Source: Pelobium manganitolerans
GTDB lineage: Bacteria; Bacteroidota; Bacteroidia; Sphingobacteriales; Sphingobacteriaceae
NCBI RefSeq assembly: GCF_003609575.1
Contig: NZ_MBTA01000001.1
Span: 434,001 to 498,000 of the forward strand
DNA length: 64,000 nt
Reading direction: 5' to 3'
A program made the translations under genes and the position numbers. This document shows positions 1 through 6,693 of this stretch, one piece after another (positions within the stretch are counted from its first letter, which is position 1; every line of letters begins with the position of its first letter). The notes below the pieces were generated by a model. It made no database searches, had not been told where the DNA came from, and worked only from the letters and a program-made list of their open reading frames with translations.

Positions 1-499
1 AAGCCTCGTAACGGTCTTGAAATTTTTGAACCACCGCCTCTTTAGCGCGTTCGGTATCAGATAAATTGCCAAACTCTTGGTTCAGCGCAATCAGCTCATC
101 CTCGGTGGTTTTTGTAATTTTGTTTAAAGTAGCGTAATCATCGGCCACATCCAAACCTTTAACATTTGCTTTTGCGATAGAATCTTTTGCGGTTAAAGTG
201 GCATTGCCCGGCTCAATAAAAAAGCGGTAAATATCCTTTGCCGTTCCGCGGGTATTTAAATCGTTGCCGCTATGGTCCAGCAATAAAATGGCTATGGACG
301 GCGCGTTTAAATCGATATTAAACTCGAATTTACCTTTTGCCGTTGTTGCCGAGTCGAGCTTTTCGCTACGGCCTTCCACATGGACCAGATATATCTTTTT
401 ATCGTTCTTTAAACCGCTGATTTCGCCTTTTAAAGTGAATTTATTTTGCGCAGTAGATAAGAGAGGCAACAAAAGCAGGCCTAATAAAATTTTTTGCAT
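1..499 (-). CDS. DUF4369-type N-terminal part of a TlpA-like thioredoxin-family protein (partial)
   Basis: The gene starts with ATG at 499 and stays open to the left edge (about 166 codons), so the C-terminus is missing. It opens with a hydrophobic signal peptide (MQKILLGLLLLPLLSTAQ), followed by a beta-rich stretch typical of the DUF4369 domain that precedes AhpC/TSA-thioredoxin domains in Bacteroidota: KFTLKGEISGL, then IYLVHVEG, then a helical segment rich in Asp, Glu and Lys. The redox domain with its CxxC would lie outside the window, so the thiol-disulfide oxidoreductase call is inferred from the N-terminal domain alone. Likely periplasmic or envelope-associated. It lies 38 bp beyond the stop of the arginase-family gene on the same strand and could be co-transcribed with it. 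Confidence 0.72.
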   Translation of the reverse strand, partial: MQKILLGLLLLPLLSTAQNKFTLKGEISGLKNDKKIYLVHVEGRSEKLDSATTAKGKFEFNIDLNAPSIAILLLDHSGNDLNTRGTAKDIYRFFIEPGNATLTAKDSIAKANVKGLDVADDYATLNKITKTTEDELIALNQEFGNLSDTERAKEAVVQKFQDRYEA

Positions 500-537
500 T
501 ATTGTTTGTTTTTGGGATGCAAATCCCGTTTTTAAAA

Positions 538-1740
538 TTAATTCAGTTTATGGTAGGTACGCCACCAAAGATCGGGCATTTCGCCCGATATGGCCAGCTG
601 ATAATCTTCATATAAGCACGGCACCATATGGTAACGCTCATTTTTAGATCCCATTGTAGGGTAAGGCACCTGCATCCACCATCTATCGGTTTTTTTACTT
701 TTCACAAATATAAGCTCGTGCGCATCCTCTTTTAGGCTGGTGCGGTAAATCACATAATCGGATTTTGGGTTCAGCGGAAAATCCTTTTTACGGCTGTAAT
801 AACCGTCTATAAAGCACCAGATCATTTGCGCCACCAACATGGCCGTTTGACCGTTTTGGTCGTATGCCGGGTTCATTTCAAAGAAACCTATCGAGCTTAA
901 TTTATCGCTGTAGCCGGCATAACGACACATTTGGCAGGCTTCTTCGCCATAAAAACCGTTAGGGCCGGCATTGGCATTCCCCATAGCGTCTGATGCGCGG
1001 ATGCTGGAAACATCAAAACTGATCATATCCGCACTGCGGATGGCCGGCTCGGCAACGTAAACCGCACCGCTAATTTCGCCCAAACGCTGTGCATCAAAAA
1101 ACAGCTTATCCATTACGCGCAAAGTATCTTGGCTTACAAAATAGGTTTGGTAGCCCAAATTGCTAAAGTTGAAAAGGTAATTAGGCTGGTGCAAAAAAAT
1201 CTTGTTCAGGTACGATACCGAATTGGTGCCGATGGTATCTTCCGCCGTTTCATCCAAATCAAAATGCGAATCTATCACCAACAAATCCACCTTTTGTTCC
1301 AGCTCTTCATAGGCCATATATTGCGCGTAGGTGAGGTCTTGGCTTCCGCCGATAACAATGGGGCAGATATTTTTCTTCACCAGCTCGGCTACCACCATTT
1401 TTAGCGCAATGTAAGTGTCAGAAAGTTTTTCGCCTGCCTTGATATTGCCCAAATCGGCAATTTTGCTTTTAAAAGTGCCTTCGTTTAAGCTATACAGTTT
1501 TTCGCGGATATAATCTGGCGCCAAAGCGCAGCCCTCGTTGTTCACCGCTCCACGCTCTTCTTGCACGCCTATCAAAGCCAAATTAAAATCGCCGTTATCT
1601 ATATCCGGAAAATCATCCTCAAAAACAGAAATATGCGTACCCAGTTGCGAGCTGATGTAACCGTTTTTAGGCGTAAAATTTGATGTTTGGACAGGCGAAA
1701 AGAAATCGGCTAAAGACATATTTGAACTGAATGATTTCAA
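538..1740 (-). CDS. Arginase/formimidoylglutamase-family protein with incomplete metal site
   Basis: 400 aa, cytoplasmic, ureohydrolase (arginase/agmatinase/formimidoylglutamase) fold. The family motifs are recognisable in order: GGSQD (131-135) in place of GGDHS, DSHFD (157-161) matching DAHxD, and SFDVSSIRASD (241-251) in place of SFDxDxxDP. Asp157, His159, Asp161 and Asp243 are kept, but the first metal-ligand His is Gln134 and the second Asp of the last motif is Ser245. Bacteroidota homologues are usually annotated as formimidoylglutamase (histidine degradation), but no hut genes are nearby, so the substrate is uncertain. A second Met at residue 8 (position 1719) is an alternative start. 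It is transcribed divergently from the epimerase gene. Confidence 0.8.
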   Translation of the reverse strand: MKSFSSNMSLADFFSPVQTSNFTPKNGYISSQLGTHISVFEDDFPDIDNGDFNLALIGVQEERGAVNNEGCALAPDYIREKLYSLNEGTFKSKIADLGNIKAGEKLSDTYIALKMVVAELVKKNICPIVIGGSQDLTYAQYMAYEELEQKVDLLVIDSHFDLDETAEDTIGTNSVSYLNKIFLHQPNYLFNFSNLGYQTYFVSQDTLRVMDKLFFDAQRLGEISGAVYVAEPAIRSADMISFDVSSIRASDAMGNANAGPNGFYGEEACQMCRYAGYSDKLSSIGFFEMNPAYDQNGQTAMLVAQMIWCFIDGYYSRKKDFPLNPKSDYVIYRTSLKEDAHELIFVKSKKTDRWWMQVPYPTMGSKNERYHMVPCLYEDYQLAISGEMPDLWWRTYHKLN

Positions 1741-1824
1741 ATATCTTGTTTTTATGCCAATTGCTCTAATTTTTTTGGGAAAGTAGCTGTTTTAACATTT
1801 ATGGCGCGGGGCATAAATAAATTT

Positions 1825-1832
1825 TAACTTTG
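1825..1832 (+). promoter_or_regulatory. Putative -7 box (TAACTTTG) for the epimerase gene
   Basis: A perfect match to the Bacteroidota -7 consensus TAnnTTTG, 38 nt before the ATG at 1871, giving a leader of about 34 nt. I see no convincing -33 element. Confidence 0.5.
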
Positions 1833-1870
1833 CTTGCGCGATGCTTTAGTGGCATCGGGCGGTTTAGCAG

Positions 1871-2845
1871 ATGATTTTAGTTACAGGAGCAAGCGGATTT
1901 TTAGGCGCCGAGCTGGTGAAGCAGCTTTTGGCAACAGAAAGCCATGTGCGTTGCTTAAAACGGAAAACATCCGCAATTCCTAAAAAACTGCAAGCTTTTT
2001 CCGAGCGTATTGAGTGGGTGGAAGCTGATATTTTAGATTTCTCTGATTTAGAAGATGCTTTTGATGGCGTTAACCAAGTGTACCATTGCGCCGCTTTGGT
2101 TTCTTTTGATGAGAAACTAAAAGCCCAGATGCTGGCCGTAAACGCCGAAGGCACAGCAAACGTAGTAAACCTCTGTTTGCAGTTTGGCGTACAAAAACTG
2201 GTTCACGTAAGCTCTATTGCGGCTTTAGGCAACGGAGAAAACGGCGCAGCCATTACCGAGAAAAGTTTTTGGGAAGGTTTTGAAATTAAAGACGCCTACG
2301 CGGTATCTAAATATCGGGCAGAGATGGAAGTTTGGCGCGGTATGCACGAAGGCTTAAACGCCGTAATTGTAAACCCCTCTGTAATTATAGGTGCAGATGC
2401 GGGTACACAAGGTAGTGGCGCACTGTTCCAAACGGTAAAAAACGGCATCAGCTTTTATACCGCGGGCGCTACCGGTTTGGTAGATGTAGAAGACGTTGCC
2501 CGTTGTATGATTTTGTTGATGCACAGCAGCGCCAGCCGTGAACGTTACATCCTTAATGCCGAAAATATATCGTACCAGAAGCTTTTTGCCAGCATTGCTA
2601 AAGCCTATAACTTGCCGGCGCCGTCCCGCTTAATAAAACCTTGGATGTTACATTTAGCGTGGCGCTTTTCTGCTTTTGCCAAGCTGTTTTTAGGTAAAGA
2701 TTTGGGCTTAAACAAAACTGTTGTTAAAGCATCGCAAACGCAAAGTTTGTATGATAACAGCAAAATAAAAGCCGAATTGAACTACCGCTTTATCCCGCTA
2801 AACGAAAGCATTACCAAAACGGCAAACGGTATAAAATCTGCTTAA
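1871..2845 (+). CDS. NAD-dependent epimerase/dehydratase family protein (extended SDR)
   Basis: 324 aa, cytoplasmic, extended short-chain dehydrogenase/reductase. The N-terminal nucleotide-binding motif is TGASGFLGAELV (about 5-16, GxxGxxG type). The catalytic pair appears as YAVSK (about 143-147), with the active-site Ser in HVSSIAALG about 27 residues earlier. Length and pattern resemble dihydroflavonol-4-reductase-like SDRs; the sugar or steroid-like substrate cannot be told from sequence. The start is the ATG at 1871, just after a good -7 box. It is followed by the SerB-like gene, which has its own promoter-like box, so the two are probably separate units. Confidence 0.85.
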   Translation: MILVTGASGFLGAELVKQLLATESHVRCLKRKTSAIPKKLQAFSERIEWVEADILDFSDLEDAFDGVNQVYHCAALVSFDEKLKAQMLAVNAEGTANVVNLCLQFGVQKLVHVSSIAALGNGENGAAITEKSFWEGFEIKDAYAVSKYRAEMEVWRGMHEGLNAVIVNPSVIIGADAGTQGSGALFQTVKNGISFYTAGATGLVDVEDVARCMILLMHSSASRERYILNAENISYQKLFASIAKAYNLPAPSRLIKPWMLHLAWRFSAFAKLFLGKDLGLNKTVVKASQTQSLYDNSKIKAELNYRFIPLNESITKTANGIKSA

Positions 2846-2872
2846 AATCAGAAATTTTAGCATTTTAAAAAT

Positions 2873-2880
2873 CATTTTTG
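2873..2880 (+). promoter_or_regulatory. Putative -7 box (CATTTTTG) for the serB-like gene
   Basis: Seven of eight positions match TAnnTTTG. The box covers the upstream in-frame TTG at 2878, which argues that translation begins at the TTG at 2908 with a leader of about 23 nt. Confidence 0.45.
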
Positions 2881-2907
2881 CACTTTCGCAATCTAAAAAC
2901 TATTGCT

Positions 2908-4197
2908 TTGAAACCATATTTTATCATAGATTTTGATAGCACTTTTACGCAGGTAGAAGCGCTGGACGAGCTAGCCCGTATATCTTTAAAAAACCATCCG
3001 GATAGAGAGCTGATTTATCAGCAAATTGAAGATTTAACAAATATGGCCATGGAAGGCAAGCTCTCTTTTACAGAAAGTTTGGCCGGCCGGGTAAAACTAC
3101 TGAATGCCAATAAAACCCATCTGGATTTGTTGGTGAAACACCTTAAAAAGAAAGTTTCTTCATCGTTTCAACGCAATAGAAACTTTTTTAAAAAACACGC
3201 GGATCAGGTACTAATTGTCTCTGGCGGTTTCAAAGAATTTATTACACCGGTTGTTAGTCCGTTCCACATCAAGAAAAAGAACATTTATGCCAACACCTTT
3301 GTGTTTGATGTAGATGGAAATATCATCGGTTACGATACCGAAAACCCACTGTCGCAAGAAAACGGTAAGGTAAAGCTGTTAAAGCAAATGCCTCTGAAAG
3401 GCGAAATTTACGGTATTGGCGATGGCCATTCCGATTTTCAGCTGAAAGAATCGGGCATGATCAAGAAATTTTTTGCGTACACAGAAAACATTGAGCGTAA
3501 AACGGTGGCCGCCAAAGCGGATCATGTGGCGCCAAGTTTTGACGAGTTTTTGTACGTAAGCAATTTGCCGCAGAGCATATCGTACCCTAAAAACCGCATT
3601 TTATGTTTACTGGTGGGCGATATTCCGCAAGAAAGCATCGACTATCTGAAAAAAGATGGATTTTCTATCCGCCATAAAACCACTTTTGAAGAAAAGTATG
3701 TGAAAGACGTGGGTATGTTGCTGTTGGCTGATGGAGAAACTATCCCAGATGAAAAGCTGAGCCGTGCGGTAAAGCTGAAAACCTTAGGTTACTTGGGCAA
3801 TGCAAAAGATAAAATCAATTTAGATATTTGCACCCAAATGGGCATGGTAGTTTTTGATAGCTTAAAGGCACCAAGCAACAAAACTTTAATTGCCAAACGC
3901 ATGGCCGATTTTATTAATACCGGAACCACGTTTAGAAGCACCAACTTTCCTAATTTGCAGTTGCCAAAAATTGCCGGTTCGTACCGTTTAATCCACATCC
4001 ACAAGAACGTGCCGGGCATTATGTCTAAAATAACAAAAGTGCTGGCCAAGCATCAGATTAATATTTTAGGACAGTTTTTGATGACCAACAACCAAATTGG
4101 CTATGTGATTACAGATACCGATACCAGTTACGATAAAGCTTTGCTTAAAGAGCTGAAGAAGATTGAGGACACCATTAAATTTAGGGTGCTGTATTAA
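2908..4197 (+). CDS. serB: Phosphoserine phosphatase (HAD-IB) fused to a reduced SerA/ACT module
   Basis: 429 aa from the TTG at 2908, which encodes MKPYFIIDFDST. Residues 1 to about 228 are a HAD-IB phosphoserine phosphatase: motif I DFDST (8-12), motif II IVSGGFKEF, motif IV GDGHSDFQL. It would dephosphorylate phosphoserine, the last step of serine synthesis. Residues from about 230 to 340 resemble the substrate-binding N-terminal half of phosphoglycerate dehydrogenase (LGYLGNAKDKINLD, then GMVVFDSLKAPSN). The last 75-90 residues match the SerA ACT tail (RLIHIHKNVPGIMSK, then IGYVITDTD, ending FRVLY). The NAD-binding Rossmann domain normally between them is absent. The ACT part suggests serine-responsive regulation (inference). 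The phosphatase assignment is firm; the role of the SerA remnant is not. Confidence 0.85.
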   Translation: MKPYFIIDFDSTFTQVEALDELARISLKNHPDRELIYQQIEDLTNMAMEGKLSFTESLAGRVKLLNANKTHLDLLVKHLKKKVSSSFQRNRNFFKKHADQVLIVSGGFKEFITPVVSPFHIKKKNIYANTFVFDVDGNIIGYDTENPLSQENGKVKLLKQMPLKGEIYGIGDGHSDFQLKESGMIKKFFAYTENIERKTVAAKADHVAPSFDEFLYVSNLPQSISYPKNRILCLLVGDIPQESIDYLKKDGFSIRHKTTFEEKYVKDVGMLLLADGETIPDEKLSRAVKLKTLGYLGNAKDKINLDICTQMGMVVFDSLKAPSNKTLIAKRMADFINTGTTFRSTNFPNLQLPKIAGSYRLIHIHKNVPGIMSKITKVLAKHQINILGQFLMTNNQIGYVITDTDTSYDKALLKELKKIEDTIKFRVLY

Positions 4198-4210
4198 TAA
4201 AATTATTACT

Positions 4211-4218
4211 TATCTTTG
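4211..4218 (+). promoter_or_regulatory. Putative -7 box (TATCTTTG) upstream of miaE
   Basis: A perfect TAnnTTTG match. The predicted transcript start near 4223 leaves a leader of about 175 nt before the miaE ATG, much longer than other leaders in this window. Confidence 0.55.
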
Positions 4219-4228
4219 CATTAACAGT

Positions 4229-4280
4229 ACACGCCACGCTACCCATAAGAACAGCGTCCCAGGGCGTGTCTTTTGTTTTA
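4229..4280 (+). terminator. Bulged hairpin followed by a U-rich run (terminator or small RNA)
   Basis: ACACGCC (4229-4235) pairs with GGCGTGT (4263-4269), and directly inside it ACGCT (4236-4240) pairs with AGCGT (4253-4257), with a one-sided bulge CCCAG (4258-4262) and a 12-nt loop. The run TCTTTTGTTTT follows. It could end transcription from the serB-like gene, or end a short transcript started at the 4211 box. Both stems are seen directly; the function is inferred. Confidence 0.5.
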
Positions 4281-4396
4281 TAAGCTCCCCAAACAATTGC
4301 GATGTACCTTAAAGAAGCGTTAACAATGGTTTTAAGGAAGACTGGCAAAACGAACCACTTTGGTTAGACTAGCTTAACCATTTCAAATAGATTACC
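4281..4396 (+). promoter_or_regulatory. Structured 5' leader of miaE
   Basis: This non-coding stretch holds two more stem candidates: CCTTAAA (4307-4313) with TTTAAGG (4331-4337), and GGTTA (4362-4366) with TAACC (4375-4379), the latter ending 17 nt before the miaE start. The second stem is close enough to affect ribosome access. I recognise no known riboswitch class. Confidence 0.35.
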
Positions 4397-5005
4397 ATGA
4401 GCGAGAAAACCATGTTTAAGCTACAACTGCCTACCGACCCGTTCTGGGTGAAAAACGTTGTAGAGAGCAATATTGAAGAAATACTGACAGACCATGCTTA
4501 TTGCGAGCAAAAAGCGGCCAGCAACGCCATCACATTAATTATCCAAAATCCGCAGATACCAGAACTGGTTTCGGAAATGGCCGAACTGGTGAAAGAAGAA
4601 ATGGACCACTTTAAGCGCGTGCACGATATTATTATCGCCCGCGGGTATAAATTAGGTTTAGAGCGCAAAGACAACTACGTGAACGAACTGATTAAATTTC
4701 TAAAAAAAGGCGGCGGCGAAGCCAAACGTACCGAAAACATGGTGGACAGGCTTTTGCTTGCCGCGATGATTGAAGCCCGTAGCTGCGAACGCTTTAAAGT
4801 GCTTTCTGAGCACGTAGAGGATAAGGAACTGGCTGCTTTTTACAACGAATTGATGATTTCTGAAGCCACACATTACACCCTTTTTATTGGCTTGGCGCGC
4901 AAATATGGTGTAGGCATTGAGGTAGACAAACGCTGGGAGCAGTGGTTGGCTTACGAAGGCGAAGTGATTAAAAACTACGGAAAAAGCGAAACCATACATG
5001 GCTAA
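4397..5005 (+). CDS. miaE: tRNA-(ms2io6A)-hydroxylase
   Basis: 202 aa, cytoplasmic di-iron monooxygenase that hydroxylates the isoprenyl side chain of 2-methylthio-N6-isopentenyladenosine at tRNA position 37. The ferritin-like four-helix pattern of ligands is visible: Glu in EILTDHAYCEQK (about 29-38), EEMDHFKRVH (about 75-84, ExxH), EARSCERF (about 124-131) and EATHYTLF (about 156-163, ExxH). Length matches the family (about 190-270). Its start at 4397 follows a long structured leader. The last 8 bp overlap the start of a 59-aa membrane protein, implying translational coupling. Confidence 0.9.
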   Translation: MSEKTMFKLQLPTDPFWVKNVVESNIEEILTDHAYCEQKAASNAITLIIQNPQIPELVSEMAELVKEEMDHFKRVHDIIIARGYKLGLERKDNYVNELIKFLKKGGGEAKRTENMVDRLLLAAMIEARSCERFKVLSEHVEDKELAAFYNELMISEATHYTLFIGLARKYGVGIEVDKRWEQWLAYEGEVIKNYGKSETIHG

Positions 5006-5177
5006 GCCGAATCAAAAGCCGAAAGGTTTTTTCTGTTTTGATAGCGAGCAGGAAGCACTTTGGATACCCAATCCGCATTTACGCTGTGGGCGAAGCCTAA
5101 ACTTTGCCAACCCGCTATCTTACATCTTGGTGATTCTGTTGCTATTAATTGCCGTGCTAATTACAAGACTGTTCTAA
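4998..5177 (+). CDS. Small single-pass membrane protein (59 aa)
   Basis: An ATG at 4998 lies inside the end of miaE (8-bp overlap, different frame) and opens a 59-codon frame ending with TAA at 5175-5177. The N-terminal half is soluble, with two Cys (residues 13 and 30) and the pattern LWIPNPHLRCG. The C-terminal half is one hydrophobic helix (residues about 40-55, YILVILLLLIAVLI) followed by TRLF. The overlap with miaE, the sensible membrane topology and the lack of a better frame support a real gene. I do not recognise the family. The longer frame on the same DNA starting at 5060 has poor composition and is probably a shadow. Confidence 0.6.
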   Translation: MAKPNQKPKGFFCFDSEQEALWIPNPHLRCGRSLNFANPLSYILVILLLLIAVLITRLF

Positions 5178-5255
5178 CCAAGCCACATCCCTTCCTAACA
5201 TTTCCGCACAATAGACCAAGCGTTTATAAGGCTCTGAAAAAGAAATAAATAGTTC

Positions 5256-5333
5256 CGGCATCGTTCCCGACAACGATTGCACAGTTTTATCGCACGAAAA
5301 GCTTTTTTGTTGGCATTTAAAAGGCTATCATTG
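5256..5333 (+). promoter_or_regulatory. Pectin promoter 1: CGTT-N6-AACGATTGC element and TATCATTG box
   Basis: CGTT (5262-5265), spacer CCCGAC, then AACGATTGC (5272-5280) form an imperfect inverted repeat. Exactly 45 nt later comes a -7-like box TATCATTG (5326-5333). The ATG of the first pectin gene is at 5404. The same element, spacing and box recur before 15856 and 18179. The axis of the repeat would lie near -70 of the transcript start, a position typical of an activator site (inference). Confidence 0.7.
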
Positions 5334-5403
5334 ATTAACCAATTTATTGTTTAACCTGAATTAGCGCAGTGTTGGAATTGCTAATTCTCAAATCAGAAAT
5401 TTT

Positions 5404-6621
5404 ATGAAAAAAAGTTTACTTAGTTTATTTGGAGTGACTGTTGGCGTGCTATCCGTGTTTAGCACAGCTATGGCTCAAACACCAGCTTCCGGACAATGGT
5501 TATTAAACTCGACTACTACTAACACGGGTAACGGGTCAGGAGAGATAATTGTGTCCGATCAAACGATGTCTGGATTAAATTTAAAGGGCTATAATGATAT
5601 TACAGCAGCTACTCCATCAACAACTGGAATTAATGAAAATATCACAGTCAATGCTCAGCGGTTAAATACCACAGATACCGACAACAAGTGGCCTGCAAAT
5701 GAAACAGCGCCGGTTAGTACAAGATATACTGAATATCAGATTGCACCAGCAGCGGGGAAGGACTTAAAGGTTCAAACTGTTTCAATAGATTTTGGAGACG
5801 CAGGATCGACATCTATGATGAGAGTTCATATCTATTACTCTATTGATGATTTTGCTACTCAAGTAAGACTGAACCCGGTTACAGATCCAGATGATGGCTT
5901 AATACTCCCAAAATACGATGCTAACACGAAATGGATGCGTGCTTCCTACACGACTTCTGTATTAGTTCCAAACACTAAGACATTCAAACTAAGGGTATAT
6001 CCATGGTGGCCAAGCTCTAGTAGCAACACAAAGTATCTAGTGCAATCTAACGTAAATATAACGGGTGTTACAGGGGCTCCCGGAACCCTTCCCCTCAACT
6101 TCCTATCGTTCACTGCCAAGCCAGATGCTTTTGGTAAAACTGTAGCTTTAAACTGGTCTACCACAAACGAGGTGAATACTGCGAGTTTTGCAATCCAAAA
6201 AAGAACAGACAACGGAGATTTTGCGACTATCGGGAACATCCCATCAAAAAACACCGCTGGTGTACACCACTACAGCTTCGTAGATAACAATGCTAGCGCA
6301 GGCAACAGCTATTATAGAATTGTGCAATACGATAATGACCATTCATCTAGCAACAGCGAAGTACAAGCGGTAAGCATTAAAGCTAGTGCAGGTGCGGTAA
6401 ATATTTATCCAAACCCGGTTGCCGACGTTTTAAACGCAAACCATAGTGCGCTACAAGCGGGCGCTACCGCAAAAATCAGCAACAGCAACGGAAGCACCGT
6501 TTTGCAACAAGCTTTAACGGCAGGTGCTACCCAAAGTTCCATTGATGTATCGTCACTTAAACCGGGCGTTTACATCTTATCTATCAGCGGACTAGCAGCG
6601 CAAAAATTCGTTAAGCGCTAA
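5404..6621 (+). CDS. T9SS-secreted protein with a putative pectin-binding beta module
   Basis: 405 aa. Signal peptide 1-24 (ending STAMAQ), then a beta-rich module (about 25-225), a fibronectin-III-like linker (about 230-330, LPLNFLSFTAK, then WSTTNEVNTASF), and a T9SS type A sorting domain (about 335-405, IYPNPVADVLN, ending KPGVYILSISGL then KFVKR). No catalytic motif is visible. The end of the first module (YYSIDDFAT, then KTFKLRVYPW, SSSSNTKY) resembles a module inside the giant CE8 protein (YSTDDFASS, KTLKVRLYF, SSSNDRY), so it may bind pectin or position enzymes at the surface; this is inferred. It is the first gene of unit A and is followed by a hairpin that may make it the most abundant product. 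Confidence 0.8.
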   Translation: MKKSLLSLFGVTVGVLSVFSTAMAQTPASGQWLLNSTTTNTGNGSGEIIVSDQTMSGLNLKGYNDITAATPSTTGINENITVNAQRLNTTDTDNKWPANETAPVSTRYTEYQIAPAAGKDLKVQTVSIDFGDAGSTSMMRVHIYYSIDDFATQVRLNPVTDPDDGLILPKYDANTKWMRASYTTSVLVPNTKTFKLRVYPWWPSSSSNTKYLVQSNVNITGVTGAPGTLPLNFLSFTAKPDAFGKTVALNWSTTNEVNTASFAIQKRTDNGDFATIGNIPSKNTAGVHHYSFVDNNASAGNSYYRIVQYDNDHSSSNSEVQAVSIKASAGAVNIYPNPVADVLNANHSALQAGATAKISNSNGSTVLQQALTAGATQSSIDVSSLKPGVYILSISGLAAQKFVKR

Positions 6622-6635
6622 TATCAAAACTTAAC

Positions 6636-6665
6636 AAGGGAGGCGACCCTTCGCCTCCCTTCTTT
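6636..6665 (+). terminator. Strong hairpin between the first and second genes of pectin unit A
   Basis: AAGGGAGGCGA (6636-6646), loop CCCT, TCGCCTCCCTT (6651-6661): an 11-bp perfect stem, followed by only a short T run. It lies within a likely operon, so it may act as a partial terminator or as a 3' stabilising structure favouring the first gene. Confidence 0.7.
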
Positions 6666-6693
6666 ACACCCATTACACCTTTTTAGATTAGTG

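Noticed and set aside
264-647. 127-aa plus-strand frame at the left edge
   Set aside because: It overlaps two well-supported minus-strand genes and has no family-like sequence.
5060-5248. 62-aa plus-strand frame after miaE
   Set aside because: It overlaps the better 59-aa frame at 4998-5177 and shows no domain-like pattern.
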